From NCBI RefSeq assembly GCF_003885105.1, contig NZ_QWZQ01000032.1, positions 1-35,993 of the forward strand: a stretch of DNA of 35,993 bases. The letters are read 5' to 3'. The stretch comes from Lactiplantibacillus garii. Lineage in GTDB: Bacteria > Bacillota > Bacilli > Lactobacillales > Lactobacillaceae. Both the position numbers and the translations under genes were made by a program. Of the stretch, positions 14,901 through 22,096 are shown one piece after another (the stretch's first letter is position 1; each line of letters begins with the position of its first letter). The notes below the pieces were generated by a model that did no database searches, had not been told where the DNA came from, and saw nothing but the letters and a program-made list of their open reading frames with translations.

Positions 14901-17008
14901 AAGTTTCCATCTACACCGTCATCCAGAACGTAGCCGGCTGGTAAAGCTTTGGTTACGTCACTCTGATCACCATTAATGCCAGTAGCGGTCGTGGTACCAA
15001 CTACTTTACCAAACTGATCAATAAAATTAACTGTATAAGTTTGTTCATCTAACACGACGTTTACAACAATCGGTGTCCCACTGCCGGTCACCGTTATGTC
15101 ACCACTGACGCCACTGGCTAACCGGTAATTTGCAGGAACATGTGAACTTATATTTTGAACGTTTCCATCCCTGGTTGATACACCCGTAGTGCCCACAACG
15201 GTCCCTTTAGAATCAACAAAGTTAACCGTTTGAGCACCGGAAACTGTCACCGTTGCCATCGCCGTCACGTCTTGCCAAAGAACATTTGCAGCGTACGTCA
15301 CCGTAAACGTTCCATTTTTTACAGCCGTCCCGTTTTTAATAATACCGTTCGGGTCGTTGACCGTTACCGTAATTTTATTAGTATCCATATTTTTGCCATT
15401 ATAATCCTTGGCAGTAACAAGGTTATCAAGACTGTTCCAAGAATCCCCACCTAGGAGGTTCAAATTCTTAGTTGTGAAAACCTCCTGTAATACGACGTAA
15501 ACGTACGGTGCATAATTAGTAGCAGTCTCATCCGTACCGGTAACTGTTGGAGTTAAGTTTCCCCCCAGCTCATACGTTTGAGTTGTTGTGTACGGTGTTA
15601 CAATGTAACCATTTTGACGCGCAATGTTCGAAAGCCCAGTGCTGTCCAAATTAATTTGGATATAGTTACCAGCATACAGATTAGTGTAACTACTTGCCTG
15701 TTTGTTATTGTTCAAAACCGTATATTTAATTGACGATAAATCTGGCATCTGACTTTGGACAGCCGCTGAAGCTTGAGCATACACGGCCGGTGTACTTGAA
15801 TTACCAGCACTTACTAACGTCACCGCTCGTAATTGACCATCCACCTTTACCGGTTCAACAGTTTGATATTGAAGGGATGTATCGCTTACGTTAGAGCCCA
15901 TTCCCAAAATGCTCACCGTTGTATTGTTATTACCCGTAACCGTATTGGCGGCTACTAGCGGTACTGAAACGGTAAATTCTGCGTTAGCAGCTAAATTACC
16001 ATCCGTCCGAAAGCCAATAATATCGGACATTTTAATGTTCTTACTCTTAATTTCATCCCACGTGTAAAAGTTCCAGCCATCTGCAGTATATTTCACAACG
16101 AAATTCGTCGGAACATTCTTAGTAAACGTATCTTCACTCACATCATCACTCAACAACCACTGTGCGTCATTTCTATTAGCATTTTTAGGTAATGTAAATT
16201 CAGGATTAACGGCCTGGCTGGTATCCGTTGTATTTTTCAACGTATAATTAACGGTTAAGTTGGTCGCATTTTGATCAACTAAGTCAGTAACCGATCCACT
16301 CGATTTTACGTAAGTCGACGGATTCGACGTTACCGTTCCCTGTGCGTTGGTTGCCGTAATGGTAACTTGACTGTTAACCGGATGATTGTCAGTAGCCGTT
16401 GGCGCCTTGGCATCCGCGTCATTAACCACGGCTGGCATAGTTGGTGACGCTTGAGTCGTGACTGCATTATCCGTTAAGCTGGCACCTTCAGCAACAAACG
16501 TCCGGGTAGAACGCATTAAACTTTGTTTGGTTTCCGTACCCGTACTTTTCCCCGCCGTATCACCTGCATCCGTTTCATTGCTGGTAGTGTCATCGTTGGT
16601 ACTCAGATTGCTACTAGTATCAACGTGGTTGTCCTGATTACTACTATCATTCTGAGTAGTTACTGTTCCACCAGTCTTAGTTGATATACTTGACGAACTA
16701 GCATTCTCGTTTTCAGACTTCTTATCCGTTTCCGAGCTAGCCGTAACCGAACTATTGGTTTCCTCAGTATTATTTGAACCCGAAGTTTGAGTCGTTTGCG
16801 TCCCTGATTTAAGCGGAACCACGTTGCTCGAACTACTAGAACTCGTCGTTTGACTCGAATCCGCTGATGACTGCCCTTCACTTACCGTGTCCGCTTTAAC
16901 GCCGGGAGCCTGACTTAACCCCACACTTAGAGTAGCCACACCAATTGCAGCAACCAGCCATTTTTTACCTGATTTATAAAGTTTAAAGTGCACTTTCTCA
17001 TTCATCAT
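11960..17008 (-). CDS. Sortase-anchored MucBP-repeat adhesin
   Basis: 1682 residues. The N-terminus has a KxYKSGKxW signal peptide (K9 to W17; cleavage near VKA-D40), then a Ser/Thr-rich stalk to about 165. Two copies of a roughly 400-residue beta-rich module follow (about 192-592 and 731-1151), each with a G(W/Y)NFY(T/S)W segment and ending in a bacterial Ig-like unit (GDSWNSLDNLV ... FTVTY). Seven MucBP-like repeats start with (Y)TVNFVD-x-x-G: two after the first module (593-720) and five at 1152 to about 1485. Then four 17-residue Ser/Gln/Thr repeats (1488-1555) lead to the sorting signal LPQTDE (1648-1653), a hydrophobic segment and KKERR. MucBP repeats bind mucin glycans, so host or surface adhesion is inferred. 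Start: two ATGs, GGGGGAC six bases upstream. Transcribed alone; no clear terminator before the convergent tag gene. Confidence 0.93.
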   Translation of the reverse strand: MMNEKVHFKLYKSGKKWLVAAIGVATLSVGLSQAPGVKADTVSEGQSSADSSQTTSSSSSSNVVPLKSGTQTTQTSGSNNTEETNSSVTASSETDKKSENENASSSSISTKTGGTVTTQNDSSNQDNHVDTSSNLSTNDDTTSNETDAGDTAGKSTGTETKQSLMRSTRTFVAEGASLTDNAVTTQASPTMPAVVNDADAKAPTATDNHPVNSQVTITATNAQGTVTSNPSTYVKSSGSVTDLVDQNATNLTVNYTLKNTTDTSQAVNPEFTLPKNANRNDAQWLLSDDVSEDTFTKNVPTNFVVKYTADGWNFYTWDEIKSKNIKMSDIIGFRTDGNLAANAEFTVSVPLVAANTVTGNNNTTVSILGMGSNVSDTSLQYQTVEPVKVDGQLRAVTLVSAGNSSTPAVYAQASAAVQSQMPDLSSIKYTVLNNNKQASSYTNLYAGNYIQINLDSTGLSNIARQNGYIVTPYTTTQTYELGGNLTPTVTGTDETATNYAPYVYVVLQEVFTTKNLNLLGGDSWNSLDNLVTAKDYNGKNMDTNKITVTVNDPNGIIKNGTAVKNGTFTVTYAANVLWQDVTAMATVTVSGAQTVNFVDSKGTVVGTTGVSTRDGNVQNISSHVPANYRLASGVSGDITVTGSGTPIVVNVVLDEQTYTVNFIDQFGKVVGTTTATGINGDQSDVTKALPAGYVLDDGVDGNLTLTGSTAAPITVQVVNSNALANADSPIPAITNDPNGVADTVTDAIIATGQLSATNKQGTSLSQTTNYTNGGAIIDANATSIAAVFRLSNTTSAAIQDDDLARFYLPRNNDSNSNYTQLTLADGTSEKAFEDNLPEGLTVTYSLDGYNFYSWQALQAMNANLQNIKAFQVGGTIAANSAHTFTLPLKVLKADYYKLSGVDYIGATSEPGVINRWRRLPFRLAKSEDVNMTGQYEAVTVIKLGLEYQQAPADIQALMPSVKDGDVTYYNFFNTNGAKSSKHTYSGGITVVNLANIDFADLVKSHGYTLLLNTDSSGTPQTVYSYQSYEDSAGVQVIGNGEGDGTQLAPAIYITLRKVVSTQDQSLKVGDDWQPLSGLASVKSNDDQLSSATDVANDVTVTLNDPAGIVENGKVVKTGTFTVTYSYQVADNYNGKGEPYVVSNTATITVNGDYVVNFVDPADPNTVLATTTLTDQMADGTVDVTKFKPTGYDFVQGENGSVTLSNDPSTPITLNVVKTAKQYTINYVNADGTVLKTVTATGSLAEQLDLSTDKPADYSLVDPTSADVTLTEASVQAFNVPVEKTQHSYTIQINDVDGTNLSTLTLDGTNGETVDLTKNIPADYQLATGYSASVTLNDPETAKVIKVERVSKTYTVNFVNAQNQTVKTVTFSGKTGERLSVAKDVPTDYQLATGVTGQLTLAQDAQTPMTVNVDRLQKTYTVNFVDAQNQIIKTVTFSGTTGENKDVTTDIPAGYQLAAGVSAQLTLAMDATKPMTIQLSAKSAASQGSQATSDSSTASQPSSVASQATSDQSTASQPSSVASQATSDQSTASQPGSVASQATSDSSTASQPSSVASQTAGNLVTTSQACPVTSNQPMMVSHQANLQGLQVSRREIMSSGSAQPQNVSQVSSQAQRAVSVKAAQAAVITKSGTKSQAQPATARQRAMSLPQTDERTSSLAVSLGLTALAGLLGLAGLVKKERR
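12344..12547 (-). repeat. Four tandem 51-bp repeats (17-residue SQATSD-STASQP-SVA units)
   Basis: Within the adhesin gene the units read SQATSD(S/Q)STASQP(S/G)SVA four times in succession, with a fifth partial unit (SQTAG). The order of S/Q variants is S, Q, Q, S from the protein N-terminus. Such in-frame minisatellites in wall-spanning stalks often vary in copy number between strains. Confidence 0.85.
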
Positions 17009-17056
17009 AACGTCGTCCCCCAGTTAAAAGCCGTTTATATATTAAGCACGTTAATC

Positions 17057-17062
17057 ATTATA
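17057..17062 (-). promoter_or_regulatory. -10 box of the adhesin gene
   Basis: A perfect TATAAT on the minus strand lies about 50 bases before the start codon. No good -35 is visible at the proper distance, and the upstream 80 bases are very AT-rich. Confidence 0.45.
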
Positions 17063-17242
17063 TTCGACTAAACTTTATCACTAGGATTATTTAAGTTCAA
17101 TGGTACATTTTATACAACGAATTATAAAAATTATTGAATTATAATAATTATTAATACTATTTAGAAAATGATTGCTATTAAATTTAACGTCCGTTAACAT
17201 TAATGGGAATTCAAAGTGCCATTCAACCCCAAATAGCGAATA

Positions 17243-17283
17243 AAAAGCCCCACTTACGCGTCTAGTAATCGCAAGTGGGGTTG
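17243..17283 (-). terminator. Terminator of aspartate ammonia-lyase gene
   Basis: CCCCACTTACGCG and CGCAAGTGGGG arms (about 17249-17280) pair. On the minus strand a T run follows. It lies just beyond the aspA stop codon. Confidence 0.8.
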
Positions 17284-17300
17284 CTTATTATAAATAAATA

Positions 17301-18695
17301 TTATGCTTGGTCGGCTAAAATTAATTTATTATTTCTTGGATGAGTCAGGCCCGCTGGTGAGAATAGCTGATTAATAGCCTCCTCCGTTAACAAGTGGCGT
17401 GCACGTAACAACGTTGGAACTGATTGGTGAGTTGCGAGGGCTTCCTTGATCAGTGCAGTGGTTTTTTCGTAGCCCAAGTACGGTGATAGCACGGTCGCAG
17501 TAATCGTAGAATGTTCAACTTGTGCGGCGCACCGCTGACGGTTAACGGTCAAATCACGTACACCGTTCTTCACGAGGGTGTGAAGCGCCTGCTGTAAATG
17601 CCGTTCACTTTCCAGTAACGCTCGTAACATAATGGGTTCAAAGGCGTTTAATTCTAACTGACCCGCTTCCGAAGCCATTGTGACCGTGACGTCGTTACCA
17701 ATTACTTCAAAAGCAACCTGGTTAACAACTTCGGGAATAACTGGATTGACCTTACCAGGCATAATCGACGATCCCGCCTGTTTGGCTGGTAAATTGATCT
17801 CACCGAGTCCCGCCTGTGGGCCGCTCGCTAATAGCCGTAAGTCGTTGCTGAACTTTGAAAGGTCGGTTGCTAACGTCTTCATCGCTCCGGAAAACTCAAC
17901 GAATAGATCACAGTTTTGAGTAGCGTCAACTAAATCGGGTGCTAATTTTAATGCTAAGTGTGTGTTGTGGTTCAACACGTCAATAATATGTGTCTGGTAA
18001 TACCTAGTGGCGTTGATTCCAGTTCCAATTGCCGTTCCCCCGAGGTTGACTACTCGTAAATGGTTCCCCGCCGTTTGAACACGGGCTAAGTCGCGCTTAA
18101 ATAGCTGATAGTAGGCGTGAAACGTCCGGCCGTACGTGGTGGGAACCGCGTCCTCCAGCTGCGTCCGCCCAACTTTGATGGCATCCTGATAGCGTTTAGA
18201 TTTAACCAATAACGTCTGGACCAGTTGCCCAATCGCCGCTAACAAGCCGGGTAACTGTTGCCGTAACGCCATTTTGCCAGCACTCGGAAACGTATCGTTA
18301 GTTGATTGCGACTGGTTAACATCGTCGTTGGGATGCACCGCAACGGCCGGGTTCAACCGGTGTGCTAAGTTAGCTACCACTTCGTTAACGTTCATGTTAG
18401 CCGAAGTCCCCGCACCGCCCTGAATTGCCGGTACAATAAAACTATCCGCGTGCTGCCCCAACAGCAGTTGGTTGCAGGCCGTGACGATGGCTTGCTTTTT
18501 ATCCGCAGTCAACGTTCCCGCCTTGAAGTTAACTTCGGCAGCGGCCTTTTTAATTTGAACTAAGTTATGAATGAGTAGCGGGTTCATGCGTTCTTTCGTA
18601 ACTGGAAAGTTGTGAACCGCACGTACCGTATGAATACCATATAAAGCGTCGTCCTTAACTGCCATTTTACCAATACAATCCTCTTCAATTCGCAT
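17301..18695 (-). CDS. aspA: Aspartate ammonia-lyase
   Basis: 464 residues, usual length for the aspartase/fumarase superfamily. The N-terminus MRIEEDCIGKMAVKDDALYGIHTVRAVHNFPVT and the segment FIVPAIQGGAGTSANMNVNEVVAN follow aspartases rather than class II fumarases (which have WQTGSGTQSNMN). HPNDDVNQSQSTNDTFP (about 121-137) and the SS loop GSSIMPGKVN (308-317), with the catalytic Ser310 region, are present, followed by ASEAGQLELNAFEPIM. It converts aspartate to fumarate and ammonia, feeding fumarate or malate metabolism. Start ATG has GAGAGGG seven bases upstream. Single gene with its own terminator. A palindrome like the HesB-like gene's operator lies 160 bases upstream. Fumarase is the alternative name, less likely. 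Confidence 0.85.
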   Translation of the reverse strand: MRIEEDCIGKMAVKDDALYGIHTVRAVHNFPVTKERMNPLLIHNLVQIKKAAAEVNFKAGTLTADKKQAIVTACNQLLLGQHADSFIVPAIQGGAGTSANMNVNEVVANLAHRLNPAVAVHPNDDVNQSQSTNDTFPSAGKMALRQQLPGLLAAIGQLVQTLLVKSKRYQDAIKVGRTQLEDAVPTTYGRTFHAYYQLFKRDLARVQTAGNHLRVVNLGGTAIGTGINATRYYQTHIIDVLNHNTHLALKLAPDLVDATQNCDLFVEFSGAMKTLATDLSKFSNDLRLLASGPQAGLGEINLPAKQAGSSIMPGKVNPVIPEVVNQVAFEVIGNDVTVTMASEAGQLELNAFEPIMLRALLESERHLQQALHTLVKNGVRDLTVNRQRCAAQVEHSTITATVLSPYLGYEKTTALIKEALATHQSVPTLLRARHLLTEEAINQLFSPAGLTHPRNNKLILADQA

Positions 18696-18853
18696 GTCAA
18701 AACCCTCTCAATTAGATTTCATGTTAGAACTTCTCACATGAACAACTTAGAGTTTAGACCATTTATGAAAATTAACAACGGTTAAACGGCGGATTTTCAC
18801 AAAATTAACTTGCTAAGCGCTTTTATTTAGAATTGATTAGCTAATTTCAGCGT

Positions 18854-18874
18854 TCACTTAAAATAAATAAGTGA
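18854..18874. promoter_or_regulatory. 21-bp palindrome TCACTTA-N7-TAAGTGA
   Basis: Perfect seven-base arms with a seven-base AT spacer. Arms and spacing match the site over the promoter of the HesB-like gene (6491-6511), which differs by one arm base. It lies 159 bases before aspA and 228 before the rightward gene, so the controlled gene is uncertain; possible -10 boxes flank it on both strands. Confidence 0.5.
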
Positions 18875-19001
18875 TAGTAAAATGGGCTTTCATAGACCAA
18901 TTAGAATAGTACTGACTTTCCGCTGAGTATTATTGTTTTCCCGTCCGAAACGCCACCACCTGTCAAGCTACTTTACTAATTTTTATCCATCGTGACGTTT
19001 T

Positions 19002-19045
19002 TTTAACGGCCTAGTAACGGCTTAGTAACACAACTGCAACATTCT
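19002..19045 (+). promoter_or_regulatory. Four 11-bp direct repeats upstream of the lysine-rich protein gene
   Basis: Units TTTAACGGCCT, AGTAACGGCTT, AGTAACACAAC and TGCAACATTCT follow each other without gaps, keeping (G/T)TAAC or GCAAC in phase every helical turn, and end six bases before a possible -10 TATCCT (19051-19056). Direct repeats with 11-bp phasing are the usual target of OmpR-family response regulators. WalR boxes (TGTWAH-N5-TGTWAH) are similar but not identical. Confidence 0.45.
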
Positions 19046-19101
19046 TAAAGTATCCTACTCATTAGGGTTAAGAATTTTGACGAACGGGGAAGTTTACATA
19101 C

Positions 19102-19929
19102 ATGAAAAAAGGAAAATCTAAAATAAAATCAATCATCAGTTTATTAGTTGTTAGTTGCGGCTTAGGCTTAAGTGCTAACGTTGCGGCTCAAGCGGCAACT
19201 ACCGATAACTCGGCATCAACATCGTCCGTTGTTGATCAGAGCGCTGTCAGCAGTAGTCGTACTAGCCAGAGCAGTGCAACTTCTACCAGCAGCGCGGCCA
19301 CTACCACCACTAAAAAAGTTGTGAAAAAGGCGGCCACTAAGAAAACGGCGACTAAAAAGGTAACGAAAAAAGCAACTAAGAAAGCCGTTAAAAAAGCTAC
19401 AACCAAGAAGGTAGCTAAGAAGGCCGCTGCTAAGAAAGTTACTAAAAAAGCAGTCAAGAAAGTTAAAAAGGCCACGACTAAGAAGGTCACCAAAAAAGTA
19501 ACCAAGAAGGCTACTAAAAAAACGGCCAAGAAGACTAAAAAAGTCGCCACCAAAAAGGTAACGAAAAAAGCAGCTAAAAAGGCTGCTGCTAAAAAGGTAA
19601 CCAAAAAAGCTAAAAAGAAAGCTACCAAAAAAGTTGCTAAAAAAGCTAAAAAGAAAAAGTTGACCCAACGGCAACAGATTGCCAAGATCAACGCTAAACT
19701 TTCTAAGGCTCAAAGAGCTGCTAAAAAATGGATTGCCTATCACGAATCCCGTTACAGTTATACCGCCCGTAATGGCCATTGTTACGGTCGTTACCAATTA
19801 CTAACCGCCTACTTACACGGAAACTATTCCGCCGTTAACCAAGAAAAGGTTGCCAATAAGTACGTGGCTGGTCGCTACGGATCATGGACTAACGCCAAAC
19901 GTTTCTGGCTCCGTCATAATTGGTACTAA
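19102..19929 (+). CDS. Secreted protein with lysine-rich histone-H1-like arm and lysozyme/APF-like C-terminal domain
   Basis: 275 residues. Signal peptide 1-31 (NVAAQA-A), Ser/Thr linker 32-70, then about 117 residues (71-187) built from KKATKK, KKVAKK and KKAAAKK units, almost only K, A, T and V. This resembles eukaryotic H1 tails and bacterial Hc1/AlgP-like repeats. The last 75 residues (KKWIAYHESRYSY ... CYGRYQLLTAYLHG ... YVAGRYGSWTNAKRFWLRHNWY) match the lytic domain of aggregation-promoting-factor/transglycosylase-like extracellular proteins, with Glu215 in HESRYS as likely catalytic acid. I infer a wall hydrolase held to anionic wall polymers by its polycationic arm. The start ATG has GGGGAAG nearby. 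Direct repeats upstream suggest response-regulator control. Confidence 0.8.
   Translation: MKKGKSKIKSIISLLVVSCGLGLSANVAAQAATTDNSASTSSVVDQSAVSSSRTSQSSATSTSSAATTTTKKVVKKAATKKTATKKVTKKATKKAVKKATTKKVAKKAAAKKVTKKAVKKVKKATTKKVTKKVTKKATKKTAKKTKKVATKKVTKKAAKKAAAKKVTKKAKKKATKKVAKKAKKKKLTQRQQIAKINAKLSKAQRAAKKWIAYHESRYSYTARNGHCYGRYQLLTAYLHGNYSAVNQEKVANKYVAGRYGSWTNAKRFWLRHNWY
19312..19662 (+). repeat. Low-complexity lysine/alanine/threonine repeat region
   Basis: Degenerate 9-15-bp units (AAAAAAG, ACTAAGAAG, GTAACGAAA types) encode the KKxTKK arm of the secreted protein. Mixed AAA/AAG and ACT/ACC codons keep exact DNA repeats short, but the tract is still prone to length change. Confidence 0.7.
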
Positions 19930-19956
19930 TACTGAGTTCTAACCCAACACATATGA

Positions 19957-20002
19957 TAAATCGCCGGTGTGCTTCAATTTAGAAGTACACCGGCGATTTT
20001 TT
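19957..20002. terminator. Convergent-gene terminator
   Basis: AAATCGCCGGTGT (19958-19970) pairs with ACACCGGCGATTT, with extra CTTC/GAAG pairing around a six-base loop, then a T run on the plus strand. It sits exactly between the rightward secreted-protein gene and the leftward YolD gene and may serve both. Confidence 0.85.
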
Positions 20003-20448
20003 CACGATTCAATATTAGTTTGGGCCGATACAATCCGACGCACGTTCGCGATGGCGATGATTAGCCGATCTGACAACCGAATAAGCCCGCGATCAAAGTC
20101 TACCGCTAATAACGCCGCGGTAATTGTTTGGTAAAGTCCCACCTCGTCATTAAAGTAGTTGACTTCAACGTGGTGGTTTCCACGCTGTAAACGGCGCAAT
20201 TGGGCCGTAACGACGTTGACCTGGGCCGCCGTCGGATATTGTTTATGGGCGTATACTTTGGCCCTTTTCTCAATTAAGTCTTGGTAACCCGTCAGCGCTG
20301 CAAACGGCGCAAACTGGGCCGCCCGCTCCCCTCTAGGCATGCGTAAATGTGCCTTGGGCTCGGGCCGGGGACGGTCCATAATATCGCAGTACATCGTTGT
20401 ATCATTGAACAGATCCGCTTCAGTTTTTGTTTTCGACTCTTCACTCAA
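20002..20448 (-). CDS. YolD-like protein
   Basis: 148 residues. The YolD-family signature is visible: DRPRPEPKAHLRMPRGERAAQFAPFAALTGYQDLI (about 25-60), followed by a long helix (EKRAKVYAHKQYPTAAQVNVVTAQLRRLQ) and a C-terminal half with EVNYFNDEVGLYQTITAALLAVDFDRGLIRL. YolD proteins are SOS-linked partners of Y-family polymerases in Gram-positive bacteria, often proposed as UmuD-like accessory factors. Its start codon overlaps the polymerase stop by four bases (ATGA), so the two are translationally coupled. It is longer than typical YolD (100-120 residues) because of an N-terminal extension. Confidence 0.85.
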   Translation of the reverse strand: MSEESKTKTEADLFNDTTMYCDIMDRPRPEPKAHLRMPRGERAAQFAPFAALTGYQDLIEKRAKVYAHKQYPTAAQVNVVTAQLRRLQRGNHHVEVNYFNDEVGLYQTITAALLAVDFDRGLIRLSDRLIIAIANVRRIVSAQTNIES

Positions 20449-21965
20449 GCCCGGTGTCCCCCAATCTGTGCATTACGTTCAAGCGTTGTGGCTCCCGGCG
20501 TTAAATCCGCTAAACGTACCACCACGTTTTTATTTCCTGATTGTTTTTGTAATTGTAATATGGTTTCCTGTAATTTATGGTCACGTGCACGTCGCTGTTG
20601 GGCCCGTTTATCCACGCGGGCCGCGTGCTGCGGATCCTCAAATAGACTCGTTTGTTCGTAGCGGGGGACTTGCGCAGCCCGCTGTTCATCGACTAAATGG
20701 TTAGCCATCACCGTGATTCGGCGAATAAACAATTGCTGATCAGCAGTCTGCTGGTACAACCGCTGATAGGCTGATTGCAACTCCCCCGGCGCCGACGTAG
20801 CAACCCGTAACCGCACGTTTTCGTGAGCCGGCTTAGGAACCTGCCGACCATAATAATCCGTGCTGATGGTCCCGTGATAATGTCCCGTCTGCAAGCTCTG
20901 AATGTCATAATCAATGCGGATTCCAATTTGGTCGGTCACCACGCGGCGAGCCACCAAGTCTAGCGCTAACGCGTCCACCATCCCCCGCAAAACTTGCCGT
21001 CCCTGTTCATAGGGGTACGGGGTCATCAGCACCTGACTAGCATAGATTCCGTGTTCGCTTGCTTGGTAGCTCTTGATATCCGCCAACGTAGCTGCTTCAT
21101 AGCCCCAGGCGTGATCAATTAATAATTCCGCATTTTTTCCGAACTCCCGGTACAAAACTTCTTCGTTGTAGTGGTCGGAAAGGCTTCCCAACGAGCACCG
21201 CGCCACGTCACCCATTGTTTTTAAGCCTAACTTGTTCAGTCGCTTAGCGTAACCACGACCAACACGCCAAAAATCCGTCAATGGTTGGTGACTCCACAAA
21301 TACTGCCGGTATTGGTGTTCATTCATTTGGGCAATACGCACACCGTCGCGGCCCGCCGGAATCTTTTTGGCTACAATATCCATCGCCACTTTTGCCAAGT
21401 ACAAATTAGTCCCAATACCGGCCGTAGCGGTAATGCCGGTCATCGCCTGAATTTCGTGAATGATGGTTTTGACCAAAGTGTGAGCCGTCACGTGGTGGCT
21501 CTGGAGGTAGTCGGTAACGTCCATAAAGACTTCGTCAATTGAGTAAACGTGAATATTTTTCGGCTTAATGAAGCGCAAGTAAATGTCGTAAATTTCAGCA
21601 CTTTTTTGCATATAATAGTGCATCCGGGGTGGTACTACCCGGTAATCAATTCCCAATCCGGGTGATTTTAATAACTTTCGTCGGTAAATTGATTGATAGC
21701 GTGTCACGTGTTGATATGATGAGTAGCGTGCCCGCTCACGGTTCAACTGACGAACCCGCTGTTCCACTTCAAATAACCGGGGCCGTCCCGGTACCCCAAA
21801 CTTTTTAAGTGCCGGGGAAACGGCTAAACAAATGGTTTTATCCGTCCGGGAAGTGTCAGCAACCACCAAATTTGCGTTAAGCGGGTCTAAATGATGGGCA
21901 ACGCACTCCACCGACGCGTAAAACGACTTTAAATCGATGGCTACGTAAACTCGGCCTGCAGACAT
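20445..21965 (-). CDS. Y-family DNA polymerase, UmuC/UvrX type
   Basis: 506 residues by the listed start, longer than most UmuC-like polymerases (about 420-430) because of a basic C-terminal tail. Catalytic residues: D11 in VAIDLKSFYAS (with Tyr16 as likely steric gate) and D144-E145 in YSIDEVFMD. ATAGIGTNLYLAKVAMD and the little-finger domain follow, then a beta-clamp-binding motif QTSLF near residue 445. It is an error-prone translesion polymerase in SOS mutagenesis. Start ATG 21965 has GAGGAGGGAG seven bases upstream. It is first in a two-gene operon with yolD under a LexA-box promoter. It is chromosomal-looking with no phage genes nearby, although such pairs are often carried on plasmids and prophages. 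Confidence 0.9.
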   Translation of the reverse strand: MSAGRVYVAIDLKSFYASVECVAHHLDPLNANLVVADTSRTDKTICLAVSPALKKFGVPGRPRLFEVEQRVRQLNRERARYSSYQHVTRYQSIYRRKLLKSPGLGIDYRVVPPRMHYYMQKSAEIYDIYLRFIKPKNIHVYSIDEVFMDVTDYLQSHHVTAHTLVKTIIHEIQAMTGITATAGIGTNLYLAKVAMDIVAKKIPAGRDGVRIAQMNEHQYRQYLWSHQPLTDFWRVGRGYAKRLNKLGLKTMGDVARCSLGSLSDHYNEEVLYREFGKNAELLIDHAWGYEAATLADIKSYQASEHGIYASQVLMTPYPYEQGRQVLRGMVDALALDLVARRVVTDQIGIRIDYDIQSLQTGHYHGTISTDYYGRQVPKPAHENVRLRVATSAPGELQSAYQRLYQQTADQQLFIRRITVMANHLVDEQRAAQVPRYEQTSLFEDPQHAARVDKRAQQRRARDHKLQETILQLQKQSGNKNVVVRLADLTPGATTLERNAQIGGHRA

Positions 21966-21986
21966 ATGATCACTCCCTCCTCATCA

Positions 21987-21998
21987 GAACGTTTGTTC
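21987..21998 (-). promoter_or_regulatory. LexA (SOS) box
   Basis: GAACAAACGTTC on the minus strand fits the Gram-positive GAACNNNNGTTC core exactly. It lies six to seven bases downstream of a perfect TATAAT (22005-22010), thus over the transcription start of the polymerase-yolD operon. Confidence 0.8.
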
Positions 21999-22004
21999 CC
22001 CCTA

Positions 22005-22034
22005 ATTATAACTGAATTCCAAAGTAATTGCCAG
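22005..22034 (-). promoter_or_regulatory. Promoter of the umuC-yolD operon
   Basis: TATAAT (22005-22010) has a weak -35 (CTGGCA, 18-base spacing) on the minus strand. The adjacent LexA box supports it. Confidence 0.6.
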
Positions 22035-22049
22035 TCCCCGAGTAACCAA

Positions 22050-22082
22050 AAACGACGGCCACCATTTAACGGTAGTCGTCAT
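22050..22082 (-). terminator. Terminator of the MutS2-like gene
   Basis: ACGAC...ACC and GGTAGTCGT arms (about 22051-22079) pair with a bulge. On the minus strand a five-base T run follows. A moderate hairpin close to the stop at 22097. Confidence 0.5.
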
Positions 22083-22096
22083 TCACTTCAATATTC

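Larger units (their letters stand above)
18696..19101. other. Divergent intergenic region between aspA and the lysine-rich secreted protein
   Basis: No gene. It contains the 21-bp palindrome at 18854-18874, a poor cre-like word (AAGCGCTTT near 18816-18824) that misses several consensus positions, and four 11-bp direct repeats at 19002-19045 before the rightward gene. Clear promoters could not be fixed for aspA. Confidence 0.5.

Noticed and set aside
17301-18695. Class II fumarase as the name for aspA
   Set aside because: The GGAGTSANMN segment and N-terminus follow aspartases rather than the WQTGSGTQSNMN of fumarases.
18811-18826. cre site upstream of aspA
   Set aside because: The AAGCGCTTT core is present but several fixed flanking positions of the consensus fail on both strands.
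19216-19797. Long antisense ORFs opposite the lysine-rich gene
   Set aside because: They are a by-product of lysine-rich codons (TTT/CTT complements), giving Phe/Leu-rich nonsense without start signals.
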